Origin: UBA5704 sp036264355
GTDB lineage: Bacteria > Acidobacteriota > Thermoanaerobaculia > Multivoradales > UBA5704
Assembly (NCBI GenBank): GCA_036264355.1
Contig: DATARD010000380.1
Location: 1-64,000 of the forward strand
Direction: 5' to 3'
Length of the DNA stretch: 64,000 nucleotides
Shown here: piece after piece, positions 8,056-17,444 of the stretch
Layout of the letters: every line of letters starts with the position of its first letter
Numbering within the stretch: position 1 is the stretch's first letter
The notes under the pieces: model-generated
Database searches by the model: none
Seen by the model: the letters and a program-made list of their open reading frames with translations, nothing else
What the model was told of the DNA's origin: nothing
Translations under genes and position numbers: made by a program

Positions 8056-8559
8056 TCACACGACTTCAGCGAATGACCCGAACGTCATCTTGAAGCGCCG
8101 CTGCTCCAGGCGCTTCTTCATATCGTCCGCCTCTTCCAGGGTCAGGATTTTTCGGCGGATCGCCAGCACGATCAGACCCGGAGTGGTCACAACGCTTCCC
8201 GGCCCGAGAAGCCGCTCCGCCTCTCTGCGGAAGGCACGCTTCTCGTCGGAGGCGACCCAGGCTCCATGCTGAACCGCAAGCGCAAGGCAGGCGGCTTCGC
8301 CCTGTTCCATGACTCGAAGCAATTCCGCAAAGAGGGCCAGGGTAGCAATGTCATCGAACGCGATTTCAGGGAGCAGCCCACAGGCGACCGCGCGGTCGAC
8401 CCGGGTGCGCTCCCGCGGGCTCAGGACCTCGTCGAAGACGATACGCGGCGAGGAGAAGCGAAGATCCGGAAAGACTCCCAAAAGATCCAGCCGATCCACG
8501 ATCGCCAGGTTCAGCAGTATGTTTGTATCTGTCAGGACCAGCCGCGGTGGTTTCACCAA
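8056..8559 (-). CDS. PIN domain ribonuclease-like protein (probable toxin)
   Basis: This 167-residue protein opens with VLTDTNILLNL, where Asp11 is the first conserved PIN acidic residue. It continues with FDEVLSP and QGEAACLALA and has a late Asp in VASDEKRAF, completing a PIN active-site set. PIN proteins cleave RNA and often serve as toxins. It overlaps the 3' end of the XRE-ImmA/IrrE gene by 7 bp, so the two are translated together. By analogy with other XRE-ImmA/PIN neighbours, the upstream gene would be the antitoxin or regulator. The PIN fold call is good; toxicity is inferred. Confidence 0.8.
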   Translation of the reverse strand: MVKPPRLVLTDTNILLNLAIVDRLDLLGVFPDLRFSSPRIVFDEVLSPRERTRVDRAVACGLLPEIAFDDIATLALFAELLRVMEQGEAACLALAVQHGAWVASDEKRAFRREAERLLGPGSVVTTPGLIVLAIRRKILTLEEADDMKKRLEQRRFKMTFGSFAEVV

Positions 8560-9827
8560 GGCTCTTCGAGATCTGCCGGCAGAAGCGGCTCGTGCTCTTC
8601 TTCGGCCAGGCCGGCATCGTCGATCAGCTCTTCGAGATCGGACCGCGAGAGGCCGACCATCGTTCCGAGCTCGCGCAGCTTGCCCCGGGTGATCTTTTCC
8701 TGGCGGTACGCTTCCAGAGCCAGCCCGAGGAAGCGCAGCCGGAATTCGTCCCGGGCTTCGGCGTGATCCTGCACGGAAAGCTTGAGGAGCCGTTCGATCC
8801 GCTTCCCCCGTTCGGCCCGCTCTTCTTCGAGCAGCGAGTCGAGCTGGACCCGGGAGAGGATGTGCAGGTTATGGAGCCGGTAGAGGGCGGCGGTCCGGCT
8901 CACCTGGAAGTGGTGGGCCAGAAGGACGACTTCGTAGAGCCGTACGGTCTGCGACCCGGGCGCCGAGCGCAGCTCCGCGGTCACGGTGCCGTCTTCATCA
9001 TAGATGTCGGCGTGTTCCCGGCTCGCCGAGCCCTTGCCGAGCTCCCCCAGGAAAGACCGGATCGCTTCCTTCGGCATCAAAAAGCACGCCGCGAAGGCAT
9101 TGGCACGGACCTCGGGAAGGTCGTCGCGGCGGGACGAGACGCTGATGGTACCGCGCTGGGTACGGTCGAGCAGGACGTGGGCGTACTCGTGGACCCAGGA
9201 GAACCGGCGGCGCAGATGATGGTGCCGCCGGTTGACGACGATCGAGAGGCCGAGCCCTCGCTCCATGAGAGTGAGACCGGAGACCTCGTCCGGCAGATCC
9301 TGCATGGCGGTCCGGACGCCTTGGGATTCCAGGAATTCGGCGGCGTCCCAGAGCGGCCGGCCGGCGAGGCCGACGCGGCGCCGCTCTTCGGCGGCGGCGT
9401 GGTCTCCCTGCTCGATGGCCTGCCAGCGGGTCCGGGGAGGCGGAACGGAGTACGCCGGCGCGCCGATCTGGGAGCGATCCAGGCCGAGCAGAGCCTCCAG
9501 GTTCGCCAGCTCACGCGACAGGAGAACGCAGTCCCGGATCGCCTCCAGAGCCACCTCCCGGCCGGCGATCTCCGGAGTGGCGCGGAAAAGGGCGAGAACG
9601 GTGTCCTCGGGATTGAACGCGGCGGCCAGAAAGTCGCCGATGTCCCGACCGTAGAGCCTGGCCAGAGACCCCAGCTCGATGCCGTTCACCGCGCGGTTTC
9701 CGCTCTCGAGCTGGGCGACCGACGGACGCGAAAGGCCGAGGTGGCGCGCCACGTCTTCCTGGCGAAGGCCGGCGGCCTCGCGGGCTTCCCGCAGGCGATG
9801 GGCGAGATCTTGATGGGTGACAGTCAT
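8553..9827 (-). CDS. XRE-family regulator fused to ImmA/IrrE metallopeptidase
   Basis: Residues about 8-62 form an XRE helix-turn-helix (RQEDVARHLGLSRPSVAQLESG). The C-terminal half is an ImmA/IrrE (DUF955) zinc peptidase with HEYAH at residues 213-217 and ARANAFAACFLMP-like context downstream (RANAFAACFLMP). Proteins of this layout repress operons or phage genes and cleave repressors on a signal. It is the first gene of the minus-strand operon, preceded by a strong promoter at 9846-9874, and overlaps the PIN gene by 7 bp. It probably regulates its own operon. The natural trigger is unknown. Confidence 0.88.
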   Translation of the reverse strand: MTVTHQDLAHRLREAREAAGLRQEDVARHLGLSRPSVAQLESGNRAVNGIELGSLARLYGRDIGDFLAAAFNPEDTVLALFRATPEIAGREVALEAIRDCVLLSRELANLEALLGLDRSQIGAPAYSVPPPRTRWQAIEQGDHAAAEERRRVGLAGRPLWDAAEFLESQGVRTAMQDLPDEVSGLTLMERGLGLSIVVNRRHHHLRRRFSWVHEYAHVLLDRTQRGTISVSSRRDDLPEVRANAFAACFLMPKEAIRSFLGELGKGSASREHADIYDEDGTVTAELRSAPGSQTVRLYEVVLLAHHFQVSRTAALYRLHNLHILSRVQLDSLLEEERAERGKRIERLLKLSVQDHAEARDEFRLRFLGLALEAYRQEKITRGKLRELGTMVGLSRSDLEELIDDAGLAEEEHEPLLPADLEEPW

Positions 9828-9845
9828 GGCGGGCGCTCCATCGCC

Positions 9846-9874
9846 ATGTTAGGAAAACGAACGCGGAATGTCAA
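9846..9874 (-). promoter_or_regulatory. Sigma-70 promoter of the XRE-ImmA/PIN operon
   Basis: On the minus strand TTGACA (9874-9869) and TAACAT (9851-9846) are 17 bp apart, close to consensus. The predicted start of transcription lies about a dozen bases before the ATG at 9827. The encoded XRE protein is the obvious candidate to bind here. Confidence 0.7.
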
Positions 9875-9927
9875 TCTTGAGCGTCACGACCCGCGGCCGG
9901 ACAAACCGGCCGCGGGCGTTCCTGACC

Positions 9928-12900
9928 TTATTTAGAAGGCGCCCCTTCGATCTGGAGCGGTGGGGTGTCGGGGAGAAGCTCGATCTTGGCGTCGCGGACC
10001 TTGGCGCGGAAGGCGGCGACGTCTTCGGCGAAGAATTTGTTGAGGTCTGCCAGAGCGACGTTCAGGTCTTTCTCTTCCCGGTCGAGGTAGGCGAGTTGGG
10101 CCGGCGTCGGCGGGTCCCAGGAGGAGCCGATGCCGCGGGCGGTGCCGCCGATGCGGCTCTCGAAGTCGGTGTTGCGCAGCAGGTGCTTGGGGGCTTCCCC
10201 CTGCCAGAAGCGCCGTTCGAGCTTCTCGAGACCCTGGTTGAGACGGCGGGCGGCGGCGAGGAGGTCTTTGCGGACAGGATCTTCGGCGGCGGGGTTGGTC
10301 CGCTTGGCGTCTTCGTCCTGCTTGCGCAGCTTGGCGGCCACGGCGTTGACGTCGGTGCGCGTGCGGGTGATGCGGTCGACGGCGTCGACGACGGCGTTGG
10401 AGAGGGTGTTGGCGCGCTGGAGAGCTTTGAAGTTGGCCTCGCGGGCGCCGCTCGCGATCTGGTAACGCGGATCGCCGAGGAGGTTGACCTTGCCCTCCGC
10501 CTTCTGGGCGCCATAGCTCACCCGCACGGTGTAGGTGCCGGGCAGGGCGTCGGGACCACGGCCGCGGCGGAACTCGTTCTCCTCGCCGCCGGCGTCGTTG
10601 CGGCGCGGAATGCGCCGCGGCGCGTCGAAGCGCAGGTCCCAGGCGACGCGGTTGACGCCCAGCTTGGCCGGACCGTCGAAGGTGCGGATGACTTTGCCGG
10701 AGGCGTCCAGGATCTCGACCTTCGTCTTGGGGCCATTGGGGCCGCGGCCCCTTCCTCCCCGTCCCTCGTCGGCCTCGTCGTCTCGCTTGGGCTCGGCGGG
10801 AGCACCGGCCTGTGGCGCGGTGGGTGGGGTGTGCGGCGTTTCGGCGTGCTCGCCCTGCTTGCGCTCGCGCTCCTTGTCCGCATCGGGGTGCGGCAGGCCG
10901 GGAGCGTTCAGGGAGTAGGTGATGAGGGCGCCGTACGGCCGCGGCCTGCCGCGGAAGTCGGCATCGCCCGGAACCCGCATGCCGGCGCCCTGGCCGATCC
11001 GGGCCTGCTGCGCGTCGGCGATGGGGAAGAGGTGGAGCGGCTGCTTCTGGGTCTCCTCGGTGAGCGTGCGCAGCGGCCGGATGTCGTCGATGATGTAGAG
11101 GCCGCGGCCGTGGGTGGCGATCACCAGGTCGTGCTCGCGCGGATGGATCGCCAGGTCCATGACCGAGACGGTGGGCACGCCGTGCGTCCACTTCATCCAG
11201 CTCTTGCCACCGTCCTGCGAGACCCAGAGGCCGAACTCGGTGCCCAGGAAGAGGAGGTCCTTGTCCACCGGGTCCTGCTCGATCGCGAGGGCGTAGCCCC
11301 AGAGGTTCTTGGTGGCCAGGCTGGTCCAGGTCTTGCCGTAGTCGGTGGTCCTGTAGACGTAGGGCGTCCAGTCGGAGCGCCGGTGGTTGTCGAAGACGAC
11401 GAAGGCGGTGCCGGCGTCGGAAGGCGACGGGCTGATGTGGGGGATCCAGGTGTTGGCCGGCACGCCGTGGACGTTCTTCTCCAGGCTGTCCCAGCTTTTG
11501 CCGCCGTCCCTGGTGACGTGGAGGCGGCCGTCGTCGGTGCCCACCCAGATCACGCCGCGCTGCACCGGGCTCGGCGCGATCGCGAGGATGGTGGTGAAGC
11601 TCTCGGCGCCGGTGGCGTCGATGGTGATGCCGCCGCTCTGGTCCAGCTTCTGCCACTCCGGATTGTTGGTCGTCAGGTCGGGACTGATGATGGTCCAGGA
11701 GTCGCCGCGGTCGGTCGTCTTGTGCAGCCACTGGCTGCCGAAGTAGAGGGTGTTCGGATCGAACGGGTCGATGGCGATGCCGGCGTTCCAGTTGAAGCGC
11801 GGCTCCTCGCCGTTCGGACCGGCCGGGCGGATGTCCTTGCGCTCGCCGGTCCGCAGGTCCCAGCGCATCAGGTGCCCCTCCTGGCTCATCGAGTAGCCGC
11901 GCATCGTGTCGTTCGGGTCGGGCACGGTGTCGAAGCCGTCGCCGAAGCCGACCTCGGACCAGTGGTGGTTGCGGATGCCGCTCTGCTCCCAGACGTTGCT
12001 CGGACCCTTCCAGGAGCCGTTGTCCTGCAGGCCGCCGTAGACGTTGTAGGGCACGGCGTTGTCCAGCCGCACGTGGTAGAACTGCCCCACCGGCAGGTTT
12101 TGCATGAAGCGCCAGGTGGCGCCGCGGTCGTGGCTCTCGTAGGCGCCGCCGTCGTTGCCGTCCCAGATGTGCAGGGGGTCCCTGGGATCGATCCAGAAGG
12201 CGTGGTGGTCGGCATGCAGGGCGCGGGCGCCGATGAGGGTGAAGGTCTTGCCGCCGTCGTCCGAGACGCTGAGGTTGGTGAACAGCCGGTAGAGGCGGCC
12301 GGGATCGGCGGAGTCGACGAAGATGTGGTCGAAGTAGAAGGGGCGGGGATTGACGTCGCTGTCGGTGTTGACCGCTTTCCAGGTCCGCCCGCCGTCGGTC
12401 GAGCGCAGGAGGGCGCTCTGCGCGGCTTCGACCAGCGCGTAGACGACGCTCGGCTCGGACGGCGCGATGGCGAGGCCGATCCTCCCGAGCTCGCCCTTGG
12501 GCAGGCCGTCGTCCTCGGTCTGCTTCTTCCAGGTGGCGCCCCCGTCATAGGTGACGTAGAGACCGGAGCCGGGGCCGCCGGAGCGGAAGGTCCAGGGCTG
12601 GCGCCGGAAGTCCCACAGCGCGGCAAAGAGCTTGCGCGGATTCGAGGGATCCATGACCAGGTCGGCGACGCCGGTGCGCTCGTCGACATAGAGGACGCGC
12701 TTCCAGGTCTTGCCGCCGTCCTCGGTCTTGTAGACGCCGCGCTCGGGGTTCTCGCCCCACACCTGGCCGAGGGCGCCGACGTAGGCGACCTGCGGATCGT
12801 CCGGGTCGACGAGGATGCGGTCGATGTGCTCGGTCTTGTCGAGCCCGAGGTGTTGCCAGGTGTGGCCGCCGTCGAGCGACTTGTAGACGCCGTTGCCGAC

Positions 12901-13287
12901 CGAGACGCTGTTGCGCGGATTCCCCTCGCCGGTGCCGACCCAGACGACGTCCGGGTTGTGCGGATCGAGGGCGATGGCGCCGATCGAGGCGACCGGCTGG
13001 TCGTCGAAGATCGGCTCCCAGTTGGTGCCGCCGTTGACGGATTTCCACAGGCCGCCGGTGGCCGCGCCGACATAGACGATCTCGGGATGGGCCGCCGACG
13101 ATTCGATGGCGGCGATGCGGCCGCTCATGGCCGCGGGGCCGATGGAGCGCGCCTCCAGGCCGGCGAGCAGGGCGGGGGCGACGGCGGCGGCGAGCGGCGC
13201 GGGGTGGGCGACGAGGGAGATCAGGGAGACGAGGGCGAGCGCGAAACCGGGGGCCGCCGCGGAACAGAAACGGAGCGATCTCTTCAT
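9928..13287 (-). CDS. Secreted sortilin/VPS10-like beta-propeller protein (copy A)
   Basis: A 1119-residue exported protein. After a signal peptide (MKRSLRFCS to about residue 35) come many BNR/Asp-box repeats of the form DGGxTW (for example TEDGGKTWKR, SDDGGKTFT, TRDGGKSWD), the signature of sialidase-like and sortilin/VPS10 propellers. The C-terminal third has a predicted Ig-like segment (RTFDGPAKLGVNRVAWDLRF) and a helical tail. Such proteins are annotated as glycosyl hydrolases, but I see no catalytic set, and a binding or protease-associated role is equally likely. The start at 13287 has a GGAGGT site; the open frame upstream is antisense to the LolA-like gene. It is divergent from a paralogue at 14240. 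Confidence 0.85.
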   Translation of the reverse strand: MKRSLRFCSAAAPGFALALVSLISLVAHPAPLAAAVAPALLAGLEARSIGPAAMSGRIAAIESSAAHPEIVYVGAATGGLWKSVNGGTNWEPIFDDQPVASIGAIALDPHNPDVVWVGTGEGNPRNSVSVGNGVYKSLDGGHTWQHLGLDKTEHIDRILVDPDDPQVAYVGALGQVWGENPERGVYKTEDGGKTWKRVLYVDERTGVADLVMDPSNPRKLFAALWDFRRQPWTFRSGGPGSGLYVTYDGGATWKKQTEDDGLPKGELGRIGLAIAPSEPSVVYALVEAAQSALLRSTDGGRTWKAVNTDSDVNPRPFYFDHIFVDSADPGRLYRLFTNLSVSDDGGKTFTLIGARALHADHHAFWIDPRDPLHIWDGNDGGAYESHDRGATWRFMQNLPVGQFYHVRLDNAVPYNVYGGLQDNGSWKGPSNVWEQSGIRNHHWSEVGFGDGFDTVPDPNDTMRGYSMSQEGHLMRWDLRTGERKDIRPAGPNGEEPRFNWNAGIAIDPFDPNTLYFGSQWLHKTTDRGDSWTIISPDLTTNNPEWQKLDQSGGITIDATGAESFTTILAIAPSPVQRGVIWVGTDDGRLHVTRDGGKSWDSLEKNVHGVPANTWIPHISPSPSDAGTAFVVFDNHRRSDWTPYVYRTTDYGKTWTSLATKNLWGYALAIEQDPVDKDLLFLGTEFGLWVSQDGGKSWMKWTHGVPTVSVMDLAIHPREHDLVIATHGRGLYIIDDIRPLRTLTEETQKQPLHLFPIADAQQARIGQGAGMRVPGDADFRGRPRPYGALITYSLNAPGLPHPDADKERERKQGEHAETPHTPPTAPQAGAPAEPKRDDEADEGRGGRGRGPNGPKTKVEILDASGKVIRTFDGPAKLGVNRVAWDLRFDAPRRIPRRNDAGGEENEFRRGRGPDALPGTYTVRVSYGAQKAEGKVNLLGDPRYQIASGAREANFKALQRANTLSNAVVDAVDRITRTRTDVNAVAAKLRKQDEDAKRTNPAAEDPVRKDLLAAARRLNQGLEKLERRFWQGEAPKHLLRNTDFESRIGGTARGIGSSWDPPTPAQLAYLDREEKDLNVALADLNKFFAEDVAAFRAKVRDAKIELLPDTPPLQIEGAPSK

Positions 13288-13353
13288 TGATACCTCCGGG
13301 AAGGGAAACGGCTGCTGAGCCACGCAGAAGACTAGTCTCTGCGCGCCAGGCGG

Positions 13354-13368
13354 GCAACATTTTGTTGC
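13354..13368. promoter_or_regulatory. Palindromic operator-like site
   Basis: GCAACA, a 3-nt TTT spacer, and TGTTGC form a perfect inverted repeat in the 174-bp gap between the divergent propeller gene and the LolA-like gene. Its place between two divergent starts suits a shared regulator site. A hairpin role is less likely with such a short loop. Confidence 0.4.
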
Positions 13369-13461
13369 GCGGTGCGTTTCTCTGGGAAGGGCTGCTTCGG
13401 CTATTCTGGCGGCTCGATCCGGCGTGCAGCCCGTTATCGCAACCTCGACGAGGAGATCAAG

Positions 13462-14226
13462 ATGATACGTAAGACCTTTGTCTATGCTCTGTTGGCCGGC
13501 CTGGTGGCGACCGCGGCCGGCGCGCAGACGGTGGACGAGATCATTGCCAAGAACCTGGAAGCGCGGGGCGGGAAGGACAAGATCAAGGCGGTCAAGACGA
13601 TCCGGATGACCGGCAAGCTCGCCCTGCCGCAGGGCATGGAGGCGCCGTTCGTCCTCGAGCTGGCGCGCCCGAACAAGATGCGCAACGAGTTCACCGTCCA
13701 GGGGATGACCGGCATCCAGGCGTTCGACGGCAAGACCGGCTGGACGGTGATGCCGTTCATGGGCAAGACGGAGCCCGAGGCCGTCTCGGGCGACGACGTG
13801 AAGAACCTGGAGGACCAGGCCGACTTCGACGGACCGCTGGTGGATTACAAGGAGAAGGGCCACCAGGTGGAGCTCGTCGGCAAGGAGACCCTCGAGGGGA
13901 CGCCGGTCTACAAGCTCAAGGTGACGAAGAAGAACGGCGACGTCGAGAGCCACTACCTGGACGCCGAGCAGTACCTGGAGATCCGGGTCGAAGGCAAGAG
14001 CAAGGTGCGTGGACAGGAGGTGGAGGGCGAGACGACGCTGGGCGACTATAAAGAGGTCGGCGGCCTGATCTTCCCCTTCTCGATCCAGACCAAGCAGAAG
14101 GGCGGCCCGGGAGGCGTGACGCTCACCTTCGACAAGATCGAGGTCAATCCGGACGTGCCGGCGAGCCGCTTCGAGATGCCGAAGCCCGACAAGCCGGCCG
14201 CCCCGCAGGCGCCGCCGCAGCCGTAG
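13462..14226 (+). CDS. LolA-like outer-membrane lipoprotein-sorting family protein
   Basis: A 254-residue protein with a signal peptide (residues 1-20, ending AAGAQT) and a LolA/LolB-type half-barrel pattern: VDEIIAKNLEARGGKDKIKAVKTIRMTGKL, then RPNKMRNEFTVQG, the FDGKTGW turn and a final VEVNPDVPASRFEMP-like strand. A Pro/Ala tail ends the protein. Members carry lipids or lipoproteins in the periplasm. The start has a GAGGAGA site. It lies 13 bp before the second propeller gene, so those two are very likely one operon and may share a client. Confidence 0.75.
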   Translation: MIRKTFVYALLAGLVATAAGAQTVDEIIAKNLEARGGKDKIKAVKTIRMTGKLALPQGMEAPFVLELARPNKMRNEFTVQGMTGIQAFDGKTGWTVMPFMGKTEPEAVSGDDVKNLEDQADFDGPLVDYKEKGHQVELVGKETLEGTPVYKLKVTKKNGDVESHYLDAEQYLEIRVEGKSKVRGQEVEGETTLGDYKEVGGLIFPFSIQTKQKGGPGGVTLTFDKIEVNPDVPASRFEMPKPDKPAAPQAPPQP

Positions 14227-14239
14227 GGACGAGGAGCGC

Positions 14240-17200
14240 ATGCGAGCCATGGCTTCGACGCTTCGCAGATCCCTCGGTCTGCCGCTCGGTCTCTGTCTCC
14301 TGATCGCCGCTCCCGCCGCGAGCCAGGAGATCGATTCGAATACCTTCGGCGGCATCACGGCGCGGCCGATCGGCCCCGCCATCACCAGCGGCCGCATCGC
14401 CGCGATCGACGGTGCCGCGGGCGCCTCCGGCGGCACCGGCGAGCCGGCCGTCCTGTTCATCGGCGCGGCCGGCGGCGGCCTCTGGCGCTCGAAGGACGGC
14501 GGCACCACCTTCCAGCCGGTCTTCGACGAGCACGCGCAGTCGATCGGCGCGGTCCGCATCGATCCCCGCGATCCCAAAACCGTCTGGGTGGGCACCGGCG
14601 AGCCCTGGGTGCGCAACAGCGTCTCGGTGGGCGACGGCGTCTACAAGAGCACGGACGGCGGCGACACCTGGACCAACATGGGCCTCGCCCAGAGCGAGCA
14701 CATCGCCCGCATCCGGGTCAGCCCCGCCGACTCGAACACCGCCTGGGTGTGCGCCACCGGCCATCTGTGGAACGCCAACGAGGAGCGCGGCGTGTTCAAG
14801 ACGGTGGACGGCGGCAAGACGTGGAAGAAGGTCCTCTACGTCAACGCCGACACCGGCTGCTCCGACCTCGACGTCGATCCGCAGGACGGGCAGATCCTCT
14901 ATGCCGGCCTGTGGCAGTTCCGCCGTGCTGCCTCGTCCTTCAGCTCCGGCGGTCCCGGCAGCGGTCTCTACAAGAGCACCGACGGCGGCGACAGTTGGCG
15001 CAAGGTGGAGAGCGGTCTGCCGGCCGGGACCAAGGGGCGGATCGCGGTGGCGGTGGCGCCGTCGCGGCCGAGCGTGGTCTATGCGCTCGTCGAGTCGCGG
15101 GACACCGCCCTCTACCGCTCGGACAACACCGGCGAGACCTGGCAGCGGGTGAACTCGTCGTTCAACATCCAGGTGCGGCCGTTCTACTTCGCCTACCTGG
15201 TGGTCGACCCGGCGGACTTCAACACGGTGTTCAAACCCGGCCTCACCCTGACCGTCAGCAGCGACGGCGGCCATACGTTCAACGCCTCCATGGGGCTCGG
15301 CGGCAGCTATCACAGCGACCTGCATGCCCTGTGGATCAATCCCCGGGACCACCAGCAGCTCTTTCTCGGCACCGACGGCGGCACCTACGCCTCGACCGAC
15401 CACGGCACGCACTGGCGGCATCTCCAGTCGCTGCCGGTGGCGCAGCTCTACCACGTGAGCTACGACATGGAGGTGCCGTACAACGTCTACGGCGGCCTGC
15501 AGGACAACGGCTCGTGGTCCGGCCCGTCGCGGGCGACCAGCGGCATCATGAACAAGGACTGGCGCAACATCGGCTTCGGGGACGGCTTCTACGCGTTCCG
15601 CGATCCGCAGGCCCCCGACTTCGTCTACTCGGAGTCGCAGGGCGGGAAGATCTCGCGCCTCCAGCTTTCGACCGGCGAGGACCGCGAGATCCAGCCGCAG
15701 GCGGCCGCGGGAGAGCCCAAGCTGCGCTACAACTGGAACACGCCGATCTATCTCAGCCCGAACGAGCCGGGGACGGTCTACGTCGGCGCGCAGTACCTCT
15801 TCCGCTCGAAGGACCACGGGGAGTCGTGGGAGAAGATCTCGCCCGACCTCACCACCAACGACCCGAAGCTCCAGGAGCAGCTCAAGTCGGGCGGCCTAAC
15901 GATCGACAACTCGGCGGCCGAGAACCACACCACCATCTATACCGTCAGCGAGTCGCCGAAGAACCGGCAGGTGATCTGGGTGGGGACCGACGACGGCAAC
16001 CTGCAGGTCACCCGCGACGGCGGCGCCAGTTGGACGAACGTGGCGAAGAACCTCCCCGGCGTGCCGGCGCACACCTGGGTGTCCGGCGTCGAGGCCGGGC
16101 ACTTCGACGACGCGACCGCCTACGCCACGCTGGACGGCCACACGACCGGCGACATGAAGACCTACGTCTTCAAGACCACCGATTCCGGCAAGACCTGGAC
16201 GCCGCTCATGACCCCGGCGCTCGCCGGCTACGCGCACGTCATCCGCGAGGACCTGGTGAATCCGGACCTGCTCTTCCTGGGCACCGAGTCGGGGCTGTTC
16301 CTCTCGATCGACGGCGGCGCCGGCTGGGCTCGCTTCACCGGCGGCTTCCCCCCGGTGGCGGTGCGCGACCTCACCATCCACCCGCGGGACTCCGACCTGC
16401 TCATCGCGACGCATGGGCGCGGCGTCTACATCCTCGACGACCTCACGCCGTTCCGCAAGCTCCGCGCGGTGATGGACCAGGAGGTGGCGTTCCTCCCCTC
16501 GCGGCCGTCCGCGCTGGTGATCCCCTCGTCGGTGCAGAATTTCGCCGGCGACGACGAGTACGTCGGCGAGAACCCGCCGGAAGCGGCGGCGGTCACCTAC
16601 TATCTGAAGAAGCGCCATCTGATCGGCGACCTCAAGCTGGAGGTCTACGACGCCCAGGGAGCGCTGGTCACCACCCTCCCCGGCGGCAAGCGCAAGGGCA
16701 TCAACCGGGTGCTCTGGCCGATGCGCCTGCCGCCTCCCAAGCTGCCGGGTGGCAACTCGTTCATCGAAGAGCCGTTCTCGTTCCTCGGCCCGCGCGCGGC
16801 GCCCGGCACCTACACGGTCAAGCTGATCAAGGGGGGCCAGACGCTGACCAGCGAAGTGGTGCTGGTGCCCGACCCGCGCTCACGGCACAGCGCCGAAGAC
16901 CGCGCCCTCCAGAGGCGGTCGGTGCTCACCGCCTACAAGCTGCTCGAGACCCTGACCTGGATCGACACCGCGACGACCGGTCTGCGCGACGCGCTGCGCG
17001 ACCGGGTGGCCAAGCTGCCCGCCGGCGACGCGCTGCGCCGGCAGGCGGAGAAGCTGGCCGGTGACCTCGACACCTTCCACTCGTCGCTCGTCGCCACCAG
17101 CGAGGGAGGCTGGATGTCGGGAGACGAGGAGTTGCGCGAAAACCTGGCGATCCTCTATGGCGGAATGAACGGCTATGAGGGGAGACCGACCCAGGCGCAG

Positions 17201-17368
17201 CTCGATCAGCTCCGCATCCTCGGCGGCCGTCTCGACAAGGCAGCCGCTCACCTGGAGAGCCTGACCAGGACCGAGCTGCCGGCGATCAACAAGGGCCTGG
17301 CCGGGCGCAAGCTCACCGCGGTGACCTTGCTGACGCGCGAGGAGTGGCAAAAAAAGCAGGGAGGATAG
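14240..17368 (+). CDS. Secreted sortilin/VPS10-like beta-propeller protein (copy B)
   Basis: A 1042-residue paralogue of the protein at 9928-13287. It has a signal peptide (about residues 1-26, ending APAAS) and then the shared opening ARPIGPAITSGRIAAIDG. Asp-box repeats run through the first 700 residues (KDGGTTFQ, STDGGDTW twice, TVDGGKTWKK, TRDGGASWT, TTDSGKTWT). An Ig-like segment (KGINRVLWPMRLP) and a helical tail follow, as in copy A. GAGGAG precedes the start. Function is unknown beyond a large extracytoplasmic propeller. It is expressed with the LolA-like gene and ends at a terminator shared with the convergent rpsU operon. Confidence 0.85.
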   Translation: MRAMASTLRRSLGLPLGLCLLIAAPAASQEIDSNTFGGITARPIGPAITSGRIAAIDGAAGASGGTGEPAVLFIGAAGGGLWRSKDGGTTFQPVFDEHAQSIGAVRIDPRDPKTVWVGTGEPWVRNSVSVGDGVYKSTDGGDTWTNMGLAQSEHIARIRVSPADSNTAWVCATGHLWNANEERGVFKTVDGGKTWKKVLYVNADTGCSDLDVDPQDGQILYAGLWQFRRAASSFSSGGPGSGLYKSTDGGDSWRKVESGLPAGTKGRIAVAVAPSRPSVVYALVESRDTALYRSDNTGETWQRVNSSFNIQVRPFYFAYLVVDPADFNTVFKPGLTLTVSSDGGHTFNASMGLGGSYHSDLHALWINPRDHQQLFLGTDGGTYASTDHGTHWRHLQSLPVAQLYHVSYDMEVPYNVYGGLQDNGSWSGPSRATSGIMNKDWRNIGFGDGFYAFRDPQAPDFVYSESQGGKISRLQLSTGEDREIQPQAAAGEPKLRYNWNTPIYLSPNEPGTVYVGAQYLFRSKDHGESWEKISPDLTTNDPKLQEQLKSGGLTIDNSAAENHTTIYTVSESPKNRQVIWVGTDDGNLQVTRDGGASWTNVAKNLPGVPAHTWVSGVEAGHFDDATAYATLDGHTTGDMKTYVFKTTDSGKTWTPLMTPALAGYAHVIREDLVNPDLLFLGTESGLFLSIDGGAGWARFTGGFPPVAVRDLTIHPRDSDLLIATHGRGVYILDDLTPFRKLRAVMDQEVAFLPSRPSALVIPSSVQNFAGDDEYVGENPPEAAAVTYYLKKRHLIGDLKLEVYDAQGALVTTLPGGKRKGINRVLWPMRLPPPKLPGGNSFIEEPFSFLGPRAAPGTYTVKLIKGGQTLTSEVVLVPDPRSRHSAEDRALQRRSVLTAYKLLETLTWIDTATTGLRDALRDRVAKLPAGDALRRQAEKLAGDLDTFHSSLVATSEGGWMSGDEELRENLAILYGGMNGYEGRPTQAQLDQLRILGGRLDKAAAHLESLTRTELPAINKGLAGRKLTAVTLLTREEWQKKQGG

Positions 17369-17377
17369 AAAACAAAA

Positions 17378-17401
17378 GGGAGGGGCCGTCCGGCCCCTCC
17401 C
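17378..17401 (-). terminator. Intrinsic terminator of the rpsU transcript
   Basis: Two perfect 10-nt arms (GGGAGGGGCC and GGCCCCTCCC) with a 4-nt loop form a strong hairpin. On the minus strand it is followed by TTTTGTTTTC, a classic U-tract. It lies between convergent genes and may also slow transcription from the plus strand. Confidence 0.88.
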
Positions 17402-17444
17402 GCTGATCCTTCCACGCTCGCCGCGGCGAGTGGTCGTCCAGAGC

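Noticed and set aside
9868..13290. Plus-strand open frame of 1140 codons over the propeller gene
   Set aside because: Same antisense effect; the Val/Gly/Ala-rich product has no family features and the minus strand carries clear Asp-box repeats.
14144..15817. Minus-strand open frame of 557 codons over the second propeller gene
   Set aside because: Antisense shadow of a well-supported gene.
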